Assembly: GCA_034359265.1 (NCBI GenBank)
Contig: CP136895.1
Coordinates: 43,604,001-43,668,000 of the forward strand
Direction: 5' to 3'
From: Canna indica
Taxonomy: Eukaryota; Streptophyta; Magnoliopsida; Zingiberales; Cannaceae
Length of the DNA stretch: 64,000 nucleotides
The position numbers were made by a program, and so were the translations under genes. The notes below the pieces were generated by a model that saw only the letters and a list, made by a program, of their open reading frames with translations, was not told where the DNA came from and made no database searches. Below, piece after piece: positions 12,695 through 22,854 of the stretch (position 1 is its first letter; the number at the start of each line of letters is the position of its first letter).

Positions 12695-12778
<84 letters not shown>
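12695..12778. repeat. (GA)n microsatellite, ~84 bp
   Basis: An uninterrupted GA run follows the copia LTKGMPL end. It produces long artificial Arg-Glu and Ser-Leu frames on the two strands. Confidence 0.95.
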
Positions 12779-12782
<4 letters not shown>

Positions 12783-13440
12783 ACAAATTTACTCCATTGA
12801 TTACACAAAAGAAAGTGATTATGAGCAGAGCTAGTAGCCACCTAGAAATGTGACCGATTGAGTAATCGAGTACATGCATCATCAATGTATTGTTGGACGT
12901 GGCATTTATAAATGCATGGTCCACATCATCATCTGATGTGGACAATGTATGTTCATGTGTCTATCCTTATGTGGTTCACATATTTTATGGTTTTATCGTT
13001 TTATCGATGTCTATCTCAAACCCGGTCAAGCCTATCTTTCCACCTTTGATGGCAAGGTGTGTATATAAATAGGTCGGGATACTCATAGGTCCCCATACTC
13101 ATTCCTACCTTTCTACACCATCTATTGAGGGTTCTAAAGATAGTACTGGAAGATCTATTGATGAAGGATCAAAGGAGCAAACGGAATTGGAGCAGCGCAT
13201 CAACACGATGTAAATGGCAGGAGGTTAGTCTCAATTCTAAAGCTTCCGCAATTATACATGTTTATAGATTGTGCATGCTCTATATTTTGATATAATCATA
13301 TCGTCAAGTAGATCATGCCGTGTTCTATCAAATTTACAACATGTATGTCCTTGCGTTAAAAGATCGTATGATGTCGTAGGCAAGCCATCGGGGTTTATAA
13401 CCAACTGAGTAACCGGGTGCATGCATCACCAATGTATGCT
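12779..13440 (+). mobile_element. Copia 3' LTR-like region
   Basis: Directly downstream of the pol end. It contains a TATA-like TATATAAATAGG near 13062 and typical LTR leader-like sequence. A ~36-bp block at 12853-12889 (GAGTAATCGAGTACATGCAT) recurs with changes at 13401-13437 (GAGTAACCGGGTGCATGCAT). The exact LTR ends cannot be placed. Confidence 0.45.
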
Positions 13441-14300
13441 CTCACGTCAAAAGATTGGAGAAAAGCCAAGGAAGTGCTATAAAAAAAATATAAAGATCCT
13501 CAATTCTTTGATCCTAATCTTGATGAGTTAAGCATGATGTCTTGGCAAACATGGTGATATTATTATGTGCTTTGACTTAATCTTTATCGAAACCAATTTG
13601 TGTGATTTTAAACTCATTTGAACCTTGCTCTTTGTGTGGATTGGTAGGGTACGCTTGTACTTGTCAATTTTCTATTGTTTATCAATTCAAACTATTAAGG
13701 CATGAAGACAAAAGATGATGATTGGGAGAGTTAGACTTTGGCAAGAGTAATTTCTTGTTTAGATTATGCTTGAGGACAAGCATGGTTTAAGTGTGAGGGA
13801 ATTATGATGATATGTAAAAATTACCATGTTTAGTAGTATAATTTAATTATTTATCTTAGTTAAATGCTACTTATTTCATGTCATCTAGCTTATTTTATAT
13901 TTTCGTGGTAAAATTCAATTATGAATTTAATTGTTTCTTGTAGGCGCCAATTTGGACCAATCCGGGAAAGTAAGGTGGCGCAAGCCTAGTGCGAACACAT
14001 TTGAATGAGGAATCAAGAATCTTCCACATAATTCTCAACATTGATTACAAAAGGTGTGAATGCATTTATGAAGGAAGAATCAAATCTCCATCCTATGGAA
14101 GGGGCGGCACATCTTTGGCAAATGACAACTTGAAGATTTCTATTTTGAGGAAAGAGTGGCCGGCCATTATTATGAAGAATTTGAGCATTATTTTGCTTCC
14201 TTGTAATTAAGCATTCCTTTCTTAAATTTTCTTGTTTAAACCTTAAAGCTTTCCCTATAAAAGGGACCCTTGTGTATAGCTCAAGGCATCATCGTAGAGA
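13441..14300 (+). mobile_element. Gypsy 3' end and LTR fragment
   Basis: 13765-13805 reads GCTTGAGGACAAGCATGG then GTGTGAGGGAAT, a signature commonly found at the polypurine tract and 3' LTR start of plant gypsy (Athila/Tat) elements. The LTR begins around TGATGATATG near 13805. The remainder to about 14300 has no coding capacity (TATAAAAGGG near 14257 could be its TATA box). The rest of the element is absent. Confidence 0.5.
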
Positions 14301-14309
14301 AGATTGGCA

Positions 14310-14590
14310 AGGAGTCATACAAAAGGTGGACCAGAGGCTGGCTAGCTGGAAGGGTCGGGTGTTGTCGCGGGGAGGGCGGGTGACGTTGATTAATAGTGTT
14401 CTGAGTGGGGTTCCGGGGTATTTTCTCTCGATCTTCTCGGCTCCCAAATGAGTGATTTCTAAAATTAATCGAAGGAGGAGGACGTTCCTCTGGTGTAACA
14501 GTGGGGAGACCTCGGGGGGTAAGGCAACAGGGGCCTAGGGATTCTCAATCTAGATATCCACAACTTAGCAAGGCCCGAACGTTGATGGTG
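14310..14590 (+). pseudogene. LINE (L1-type) reverse transcriptase C-terminal fragment
   Basis: The + frame reads LASWKGRVLSRGGRVTLINS then VPGYFLSIFSAPK, a block highly characteristic of plant L1-type LINE RT just after the catalytic domain. A stop follows APK, and RRRRTFLWC continues the match. Only ~280 bp survive. Confidence 0.75.
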
Positions 14591-14604
14591 GGCAATGGCA
14601 AGCA

Positions 14605-14808
14605 GGAGCGAAGCCAAAAAATTATTTTAGGAGGGGCAAAATATAAAATCGCATCTTATGTGGGCAATGACATGGTAAAAAAAAATATTTAAGGGGGTAA
14701 ATATAGTTAAATATTAATATATATTATATATATGGTAGTATATATGTAATGGGGGACGAATATGAGGGGGGGCAATTGCCCCCCGCCAAAACATTGGCTC
14801 CGCCCACG
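14605..14808. mobile_element. MULE-like MITE, 204 bp, 10-bp target duplication
   Basis: ATGGCAAGCA occurs immediately before (14595-14604) and after (14809-14818). The ends are inverted and imperfect: GGAGCGAAGCCAA at left and the complement of TTGGCTCCGCC at right, followed inward by GGGGCAA / TTGCCCC. The interior is AT-rich and noncoding. A 9-10-bp duplication suggests Mutator-type; hAT (8 bp) is less likely. Confidence 0.75.
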
Positions 14809-14818
14809 ATGGCAAGCA

Positions 14819-14964
14819 ATCAGGAACTCCTATGAGTGAAAATTGGAAGAAAAAATACTTTGATAAGAAGAGATGGTGTGACCCAGGGCCTGAACAGATG
14901 GTCAAGCATTTGGAAAGTAATTCATCAGGCGAAGGTTGCCTTCTCAATGGACCTTGTCATTAAC
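14819..14964 (+). pseudogene. Coding-like 3' fragment of an unidentified gene
   Basis: An open frame reads SGTPMSENWKKKYFDKKRW and ends LLNGPCH plus TAA at about 14962-14964. The composition is protein-like rather than repeat-like. The frame continues leftward across the MITE's target site (LMVGNGKQ before it), so the MITE appears to have inserted into this exon-like piece. I do not recognise the family. No promoter or upstream exons are visible, so it is probably a captured or relict gene end. Confidence 0.4.
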
Positions 14965-16009
14965 CTAAAATTTATTTTATGATGTTTTGTGTGCTTTCTT
15001 TTAAGTTCTTAATCAAACACTCTCTCTCTCTCTTTATATAAAATTCAGTTCATTATCTATGCTATTTTCACTAATGTTGAATTCAGTTACGCTGCTTAAC
15101 CTTGTATGAATTGTATGATACTTAGGGCCCATTTGATTCGCAAACTGACTGTAATATGATACCAGACAAGGATAAAGACAGAACACCAGGTGTCCTGGAA
15201 TAGCAGCTATACTATATTTGTTTCGTCAAAAATAAGATACGATATTCAGTCCCGTCGTGCGTTTGTTTTACTATAACACGATCATGTACAAGATAAAATG
15301 ATCAAAATATCCTTGCATATTTTAAATGCTCAAATATAATTTTATACATAAAATTTTTCGTAAAATTTCTCAATACATGAGCATGTAATGGATTTCAAAT
15401 TTCAATCTACAAAAATTTCATCTTTTTCATCACCAAATGTGGTTAAACCTAAAGACTTGTTTATAAGCTTATTTTTCATTATCATTTTTTTAGTGAGCTT
15501 ATTTTCCCATGATCATGCAATCATAAGCTAATAAAGTTAGAAATAGTAGATTTTATCAAAAAAATAATGATTGAACCTAAAATTTCCGTGAAGAATCATC
15601 CTTTTACTTATGAGCACACCTGGCAGGCCCATGAATCTAGCTTAATTATGTTTTCCAAAGACTATTGAACTTATTGGTTCCATAGATATTTATTCAGTGG
15701 CCAAAGAAAAAAGCATGTTATGTATGTCATGATATGATAATTAGATTTAACCTTGTTAAAGAAATATTTTTGCCGGGACAAATTAAGTAGCTTATAACTA
15801 CTACAATATGCTACCAGAATAACAAGTATGAGAAGTTTTTAGTCCTGATAATGCTTCTTCAAATTTTAGGTAGATAGAAGCCTAAAACTAGTATGATAAG
15901 TGAAATTATACAAACAAACTTAATCTGTAATTAATTGTTCTCTCATACGCAACCGAACTAAAAGAAAAAAAATCAGAAACTGCCATGATAAGATAAGAAG
16001 ACAAAGACA

Positions 16010-16320
16010 ATGGAGATAAGAGTCCTGGCTTGATCTTCTCCATGGAGAAGATGAAAACGCACAGTATGTTTATTGTCGATCATCTAGGGAAAGGCTCATC
16101 ATCTCACCATAAAAATTAATCAAATTAAGAGATCAACATAAACGAAATTATAAAATAGGGTGAAAGTGTAGAGATCAGTATTCTGGCTTGGATTTTTCCT
16201 CTTTGAACTAGAGGAGGAAAAAACAAAAGACGCACAATATATTCATCGTCGATCATTTAGGGAAAGGATCACCATATCTCATAAATCACCTCCAATCAAT
16301 TATTTTCCGAATTAAACGAG
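16010..16320. repeat. Diverged ~160-bp direct repeat inside the Harbinger-like element
   Basis: Blocks such as CGTCGATCAT(T/C)TAGGGAAAGG occur near 16075 and 16245 with similar flanks (tctGGCTTG... and CGCACA(G/A)TAT). The rest of each unit has diverged. Confidence 0.6.
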
Positions 16321-16630
16321 AAAAGAAAGCAAGAGAGTAGGAGGGCAGAGGGGAATATTTATGCATCTACAATCGGAATGCAAGGGAGGGGGCAGGGGAG
16401 AACATGAAGATGTTGACAACGAGCATGTCGACGTCCTCTGGGGAGAAGCGCGTCTTCGCCTCCATCTCCACCTCCATCGCCTGGGAGAGAGGGAGAGAGG
16501 TGACTGATCATGAGAGGGAGGAGGTGAGCAGAGACTCGAGACACGAGAGAACCCCTCATTAGGTTTTGTAGGGGGTATTGCCATCTTTTGGCGTTCGTGT
16601 CCTCCGCCTTATTTCGGTGTACCGAGAAAT

Positions 16631-18040
16631 TGTTGGATGAAATCCCACACTAGAAGGGGGGGTTGAATAGTGTGTGTCCTTTTTCTATTTAATCAATTTC
16701 CTTTTTGCTTAATTTCAACTTCTATCAAATGCAAATATAACTTAATGATGTTTGTTATCAAATATCAAGCACAACGATAAGTAAACAATCAAGGCAATGC
16801 TAACACGATGAAATATAGTGATTCGGCCAACTGCCTACTCCACTACCTTGGCTCCTCACCAAGGATTTCTAACCAACTACTTTATAGGACTTGTGTTTCC
16901 CTTTGAATACAACTGAGGACACAATTCTCACCTCTTTAAGAATTCTTCAAACCTATTCACCTAGGCAAAACACAAATCTACAAAGCCTACCCCTAAGTGT
17001 TTCTCTAGCACACCTAGCAAGCTATTACAGGTGAAAACAAGTTTAAAACAACTCTTCAAATACAATGAAAAAGAGCTAAGAATTGAAAGAAGAACCAATG
17101 CTCTTTTCCCAAGCCTTCAAGCCTCCAACTTGCCAATAGATGAACTTGAATCGCAGTAGAGTTGAGGAAGAATGGGCGTTTGAAGAAGAATGTTGACGGA
17201 AGAACAGGGCATAGCAAATCAAACTTAAGAAGGCTCAAATCTCTCCTTTTAATGCTCAATTAAGTTTCTAAGAAGTCTTAAAGGAGTTAGGTGAGGGGTA
17301 TTTATAACCCCTTAGTCGAACGGGCTGTTCAACGGGCGGAAAACTAGTTGTTTCAGTCGTTCGATCGCTTGTCGGTCGATCGACCGATCAACCGCCTGGG
17401 GACCGTTGCTTTAATCGCGTTGTTCGATCGATCGATGAGTCAACCGAATGAGTCGCGAGTTCAGTGATCCGCAATCCAGTTGACCGATCGGTCAATTGAA
17501 GCACCTTTAGCCAATTTTTGGCATTGGTCGGTCGACCGACCGGTCGACCGACATTGCCCTCTGCCATTTTTTCACCATCTTCGGTCGACCAATAGGTCGA
17601 CCGAGTGGCTATTGCCGTTTTATGGCATCATTCGGTCAACCGACCGATCGACCGAAAAGGCTGCTGCCAATTTTTCTGCCTTCTTCGATCGATTGACCGG
17701 TCGATCGAACTCAGGCTGAGGTTGATTTTTTCTTTCTATTTGTTACGTGTTTTTTCATAGGTTTAGTTACCAAGTTCTAACTTGGATAACTTTACAATTA
17801 AGCTTGGGATAAGATCGTCCTAGGGGTATATTACAAGATATTTACTTAGTCCATACCCGAGCCTTTCTTTGACGTTCTTTTTCTATTGATTCTTGACGAT
17901 CGTTTCTTTCGTTTCTCCGAACGAAGTTTGCATGCTTATCGCAACCTCAACCTGAACTCAAAACTTCACACATAAATTAAATATATGTTTGTTATCATCA
18001 AAATGAAGATTGAAGCTTAAGAGAAACCCTTAAGCCAATA
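16631..18040 (-). mobile_element. Solo copia LTR C, 1410 bp, TSD GAAAT
   Basis: TGTTGG at left, CCAATA at right (CCAACA with one change), flanked by GAAAT at 16626-16630 and 18041-18045. No internal sequence remains, so this is a solo LTR from LTR-LTR recombination. The TATA box on - is near 17300, and a long palindromic minisatellite lies just right of it. It sits inside the Harbinger-like element and is therefore younger. Confidence 0.9.
17355..17715. repeat. Palindromic GGTCGACC/CGATCG minisatellite in LTR C
   Basis: Four to five units of about 50-55 bp each carry nested palindromes such as GGTCGACCGACCGGTCGACC, followed by a GCCATTTTT-like spacer. Shorter versions occur in LTR A (about 8380-8475), B (10365-10470), D (51875-51980) and E (52940-53125). 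Confidence 0.85.
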
Positions 18041-18175
18041 GAAATTTCTCGATACACCAAAACAGGTAGAAATCCAAGAATTCTTGTCCCGAAGTCATTT
18101 TAGCAAACCAAACGGGGGATATAGGCCGGTGTCCTGTCCAGTTCCTTATTTTTTAGCAAACCAAATGGACTCTTA

Positions 18176-18377
18176 GGCCACAAAATATGTTTCAATTTGC
18201 TTCATGAAAATAGACAACCTATTTGATGGAGAAAAGGAAAAGGAAAAGGGAAAAGGATCAAATTTGCCCTTGAAGTTATACTTAGTGTTGTAAGAACGTT
18301 TTTTCTTAATTGTTTACTCAAATATATGAACTATCAATTTTAGTCACTTGTCATTATAATAAGAAATCAACCAACAT
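18176..18377. other. Intergenic DNA with a MITE end
   Basis: 18240-18300 contains GGGAAAAGGATCAAATTTG, matching the right end of the MITE at 19021-19292. It is probably a truncated copy. Nothing else recognised. Confidence 0.5.
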
Positions 18378-18581
18378 AGTATGGGTGAGTTCGAGTCGGG
18401 ACGGGTCGAGATTTGGTATATCCTAGTCTCGTCCCAATTTTGAGTCAATGTGCAAATATGTGTCCCTGTCCCGATCCCGAATATGAAGCATTCCGATTTT
18501 GAACTGGTACGAGATTCTCCCGAACTTTTGGGTCGGTCCAGACCAGGACGACTGGGATGTCCCGACCCATACTCACCCCTA
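18378..18581. mobile_element. Small TIR element (MITE), ~204 bp
   Basis: The inverted ends share GGGTGAGT and GTCGGGAC (left TATGGGTGAGTTCGAGTCGG, right complement TAGGGGTGAGTATGGGTCGG). CAACA flanks both sides, a possible 5-8-bp duplication. Superfamily is uncertain (hAT-like). Confidence 0.6.
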
Positions 18582-19020
18582 CAACAGATCCTGCAATAGT
18601 AACTATGAAAAACTACAAACTAAAAAAATAAAAAATCTCATGAATCTTGTAATAAATACATAAAAGAGGGAAATTAATTAATTAATAAATAAATAAAGCA
18701 AAACAAATAGCAAATGATATCAAGAGCCAAAATATTAGATAAATAAGACAACACCATCACGATATACAAGCGCAAGCATTACCACCTCTGTTACTAATAA
18801 TTAAATTTAATCAAGTTTTTATTTTAGTAATCAAGATATATCTTTTTGAATAGTATTTTTGTTTCATCTTTAAAAATTATATTTCTCAAGGTAGAAGTAC
18901 TTGTTTAATAATCAAGATAAATAAGTACTTGTTTAAAGTTTAAGGTAGAAGTCAAACTTGCAAGAATCATGCAATAGACATAAAATACATTAGCTGGGCA
19001 CCAATATAGATTTTATTCAA
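18582..19020. other. AT-rich intergenic DNA
   Basis: No coding frame, repeat boundary or regulatory signal was recognised. Short A/T runs only. Confidence 0.6.
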
Positions 19021-19292
19021 GGGAAAATGGCCAAATTTACCCCTGATATATTGAAAAATGTGCAAATTTTCTCCTTAAATATGTTTTGGACCAAAATTGC
19101 CCTTGTCAGTACATAATTGCCACGTGTCATTTTCCACCGTGACATCTTATGTGGCCAAGCTTCACGACGAGGGCAATTTTGATCAAATTGATCCAATTAT
19201 ATAACGACGAGGGCAATTTTGATCAAAAACATAATTAATGAGCAAATTTGTACCTTTTTCAATACTTCAGGAACAAATTTGATCCTTTTCCC
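19021..19292. mobile_element. MITE with ~38-bp terminal inverted repeats
   Basis: Left GGGAAAATGGCCAAATTTAC and right complement GGGAAAAGGATCAAATTTGT pair over about 38 bp. The interior has a diverged short direct repeat (GACGAGGGCAATTTTGATCA at about 19163 and 19206). No clear target duplication. Confidence 0.7.
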
Positions 19293-19638
19293 AAAGAAAA
19301 AAAAGACGGTGGCCAAAAAAATGTTGGCTCAAATGTCCCTTTCTTCCCTCTTTGCAAGATATTGTCTAAAAAAACTCCATAAAAAGATTTGTCTTTACTC
19401 AAAAAGTTTGGAAGGTAATGTTTTAACTATTTATTTTATGATTCATGTCTTGCTTTATTGAAAAAAGAAAAAATAAATAAAAACTTGGAATTGGGATTTT
19501 AAGTCTAATCATTTGAAATTCTATTAGCCCTTTTACCGATGGAAGAAGATACTAATAGTGATTTTTGAAGAATAAAACAAATAAGCCGAGAACGGGGGAA
19601 ATTAACTCCAATCATTTTGTACTCATTATCTATGAAAC
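19293..19638. other. Intergenic DNA, nothing recognised
   Basis: AT-rich, no convincing ORF or repeat. Confidence 0.5.
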
Positions 19639-20183
19639 TAATGGTGGCAATGGGTCGGGCCCGGCCCGACTCTGGGCCATGCCTGACCAGGCCCGAAGAA
19701 TTTCGGGTCGGGCCGAGCACAGCCCGCATGTGCCCAAGGGGTGGGCTGGGCTCACCCCTTGGGCACGTGGGCCGTGCTCAACATGGGCCCGGCCCTGCCC
19801 TACACCCGCAGGCTAGGCTTGGTGACACCCAGGCCTAGCCTTGCCTGCACCAAGGTTTAGCCTAGTCTTCTGTGCCGGGCATGAGTAGCAGGTATTTTAC
19901 TCAGTGATATTATATATATACATATAAAGACCCTTGGTGTGGTGGTTAATTCATCACAAATTAAGCTAAAGGTCGGCGATTTGAGTCTCACCGTCGGCTT
20001 TAATATATCTATTTTTGATATTTCAGACCGGCCCAAGCCCAACCAAGCACGAAGGGGTGGGCTCAGGCCCGGGCTGGGCCTCCCCATTGAGTTGTCGGGC
20101 CGTGCCAGGCACGGCCCGGAGGTGGCCGGGCCTGCCCGGGCCCGAGTTTGGGCTAGCCCAAGCACGACCCATTGTCACCTCTA
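19639..20183. mobile_element. hAT-like non-autonomous element, 545 bp
   Basis: The ends pair as GGTGGCAATGGGTCG and complement GGTGACAATGGGTCG. The flanks TATGAAAC (19631-19638) and TATGAAAT (20184-20191) match at 7 of 8, an hAT-size duplication. The body is rich in GGCCCG/CGGGCC palindromic motifs and has no transposase. It carries an inserted SINE-like unit. Confidence 0.7.
19912..20015 (+). mobile_element. tRNA-derived SINE-like insertion
   Basis: A box-like TTGGTGTGGTGGTTAA (about 19935) and B box-like GGCGATTTGAGTC (about 19975) are spaced as in a tRNA-type Pol III promoter. The unit is bracketed by TGATATT (19905-19911, 20016-20022). It interrupts the GC-rich body of the hAT-like element. 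No poly(A) tail beyond a T/A-rich end. Confidence 0.5.
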
Positions 20184-20284
20184 TATGAAATAATTTCATA
20201 TACAAAGTGTCATATTGCACAAATTCTGAGTAGATATCCAAATAACAAGCTTCTAGTGTTCACAAGCATATGCTTCTATCCATG

Positions 20285-20744
20285 TTATGCAGAAGAAACC
20301 AAGGAAGAGCAGACACAAGATGAATCCCAGCTGAATTATGAAGCCCTGAGAAAAGGGAAATATCCAGCCCGTTATCACTAAACGCAAAGGGAGGCGGATT
20401 TCCTAAAAACATCCGCAGGTATTGTATAATATTATGTTAATTAGTTTGTTCATGTTACAGATGATTTTTGACGAACTCAAACGACTCGCGAAAAGCCACC
20501 CATATACATCACCAGCAACAAGAAAGGATATCACAACTGCTCAATACTGGGCAGTTCTAGGAGGAGCGACAGGCTTAGAAGATCTGGAGCGGTTAACAGG
20601 AAAACTCTTGTTCAAATTCCCAAGAACAATGGACAAGAACCATAAATGGGCTCGAGAGGTTTACAATATCCACCATGCCCAAACCATGAAAACCATTGAA
20701 GAGATGGAAAAGCTACTGGCCATTGCCTATCTAAGGTATAGTCA
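20285..20744 (+). pseudogene. Viral fragments: polyprotein tail and an unassigned N-terminal piece
   Basis: 20290-20378 reads EETKEEQTQDES then KGKYPARYH and stops. EETKEEQTQDES also ends the C-terminal copy at 27807-28232, so this is the polyprotein tail. 20461-20745 reads MIFDELKRLAKSHPYTSP and KWAREVYNIHHAQ. It is protein-like but I cannot assign it to a known badnaviral domain. A frame change at about 20738 joins it to the movement-protein region. Confidence 0.55.
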
Positions 20745-22123
20745 CTGAAGGGGCACAAATAGAACTGCCCTTCATCACTGACCAAAGTTACAATCTTTTA
20801 GTCCAAGAAGGCCTACAACACCTTCATATTGGCATGATTATGGTAAGATTACACACGCTGCACAGGCGAAGTGCAGGTGTGAATGCCCTGGTCCTACTCA
20901 GGGACACCAGGTGGATGGACGATCGAGCAGTCATAAGCTCGATGGAAATAGATCTCACTACGGGCACACAGTTAGCATACACTGCACCAGATATGACACT
21001 AAGCATCCATGACTTCAGAGACCATATACAGTTGGTCTTACAAACTCACGGCTACCAAGGCTGGCAGGGAGGAGAGAGTAACCTCCTGCTATCAAGATCA
21101 TTAATTGGCAGACTATCTAACAGTAGTCATACCAATTTCAGATACAACGTTCAGCACGTTGCGGATCACCTAGCAAGTAGAGGCATAAGAGCCATACCTG
21201 GACAAATCAGATCCACAGCAAGTCTTCCAGGAAGACAGTGGATTATCAGACCTGCGGTCCTAGCTACTACACAGAACCCTCAAACAGCAAGGATCAGGTC
21301 ACGAACTGATGGGACCCTCGCGGTCCAATTTACTGATTACACTTCAACAACAAACACATCAAGAGCAGCCGAAGAATCAGAAACTGAGGAAGCACTTGAT
21401 CACGAGTTGGCCATGATGATGACTTGTGATTGGGAAGACCCAGAAGAACCATACTATGACAATTCTGAAGACGAAGAAGATAAAGACTTAGAGGTCCTAA
21501 GACACCTCATGTCTCTACAAGTAGATGACGACTATCAACCAGCTACTCAACAACCCGACTGGGAAGATGAATTTGACCCAGCATCAATCCCAAAGTGGGA
21601 CACTTCGGAGGAATCTGATGAAAATGGGATAAACCCATTTTTCTTCCGGGGGGAAGAAGGAGAAGATGACACTATTGATGAAGGAGACAATGATGAAATA
21701 TTTTTTTCAAATTATGACGATGAATTTTCCCCAAATCTTGAAACGGCCTACACCGCAGAAATGGATTATCCTATGATACGACAACTGTCAAAGGAGGTGA
21801 ATCAAGTAAAATCTGAATCAGCATTTTCCACAGCTGAATCCTCATTCACCAGGCTACCCAAGGAACCAGTAATGGGACCAGCACTATATCCCCCGGCTTC
21901 TGGACAAAGACAAGTTCCAGTAAGGGATATCCCCACGATACATTCAAGGTTAAACAACTTGACAGGAGGATACTCCAAGCAGCATAGTGAAAGGTTCAAT
22001 CTTCCATCAGCTCAAACAAATACAGGAGCTATATTAGTCCTACCAGAAAGCATAGGACAATACAGCGATGTAATTTCCAGATGGGAATCTATAACGCTGA
22101 ATTTGATCAATGAGAAGAACTAG
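20745..22123 (+). pseudogene. Viral movement-protein region and acidic linker, copy 1
   Basis: From about 20745 the translation resembles the N-terminal movement-protein domain of badnaviral ORF3 (short anchors ALVLLRDTRW, SIHDFRDHIQ, HVADHLASRGI). A long, very acidic stretch follows at about 21360-21800 (many Asp/Glu with GEEGEDDT), as between movement and coat domains in the family. The frame is open from 20834 to a TAG at 22121-22123. The beginning is joined out of frame to the preceding piece. The second copy, at 28385-28811, is truncated. Confidence 0.75.
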
Positions 22124-22201
22124 ACGGACAATAAGTCAAAAATGTGCTATATAGAAAATCTTCTTGGGGAAACAGAGAAGAAAACTTAGATTCAATGGAG
22201 A

Positions 22202-22853
22202 ATGGCCTTCCCCACTGAATATGATGAACTAACAAATATAGCCGACGACCCCCAGAATGTTCTATCTCAAATTAGAAGAATGTTTTTGCTTGAAGATCCG
22301 ACGACAGGATCTACAGAAGAACAGAACAGGGCATATGAGGATTTGGAAAGACTCTCATGTCATTATGTGAAAGACCTGTTCGAATATATCAATGATTACA
22401 AAGTCTTAGCAGCAAAATCTGGCAGGATGTACGTATCGCCAGAATTATCTAAAAAATTCTTCAGAAAAATGCCCCCTATTATAGGGAAAGAATTGGAGTC
22501 TGCATTTGCAGAAAGACATCCGGGAAATACTCTAGGAGTTTTCCCCAGAATCCATTTTACTTATCAGTATTTGGAAGAGCAGTGCAAAAGGGCGGCCTTC
22601 CAACGAAGCTTGAAAGATTTGGCCATTTGCAAAAAGATACCCATACCAGGGTATTATAAGAAAGAAAAGAAATACGGTCTCAGAAAGGCAAAAATGTATA
22701 AAGGTAAACCACATGATACACATGTTAGAATATTTAAGAGAAAACATTCTGACAAAGTAAGAAGGTGTAAGTGCTTCATATGTGGTGAAGAAGGTCACTT
22801 TGCTCGAGACTGCCAAAAGAAGCAAGGTAATATTGCAAGAGTAGCTATAGTTG
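22202..22853 (+). pseudogene. Viral coat-protein region, copy 1, broken at the zinc knuckle
   Basis: Coat-protein domain followed by the basic region and CKCFICGEEGHFARDC, a CXCX2CX4HX4C nucleic-acid-binding knuckle. An in-frame TAG at about 22187, just upstream, is TGG in the inverted copy (27720-27750 region). The frame runs into unrelated, inverted sequence at about 22855, soon after ARVAIVE. The natural continuation resumes at 24287, so a 1.43-kb inverted segment separates the two halves. Confidence 0.8.
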
Positions 22854-22854
22854 A

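Larger units (their letters stand above)
15125..18172. mobile_element. PIF/Harbinger-like element interrupted by a solo LTR
   Basis: The ends are inverted: GGGCCCATTTGATTCGC at left and the complement GAGTCCATTTGGTTTGC at right, each flanked by TTA (15122-15124 and 18173-18175), the PIF/Harbinger target duplication. Subtracting the solo LTR and its duplication leaves ~1.63 kb. No transposase or Myb-like ORF is recognisable, so this is a non-autonomous copy. Confidence 0.7.

Noticed and set aside
12386..12945. Long ORFs with Arg-Glu or Ser-Leu repeats on both strands
   Set aside because: Produced by the GA microsatellite. The + frame before it is copia RNase H.
16312..16584. 90-codon Arg/Ser/Pro-rich ORF on -
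   Set aside because: Low complexity from a GGTGGAGATGGAGG-type stretch inside a Harbinger-like element, with no homology seen.
17355..17715. Regularly spaced repeats resembling a CRISPR array
   Set aside because: Units are imperfect palindromes inside an LTR of a plant retrotransposon, with similar spacers, and there are no cas genes.
20418..20460. Possible intron (GT...AG) before MIFDELKRL
   Set aside because: About 43 nt is too short for a normal plant intron, and the adjoining frames are viral fragments at a rearranged joint.
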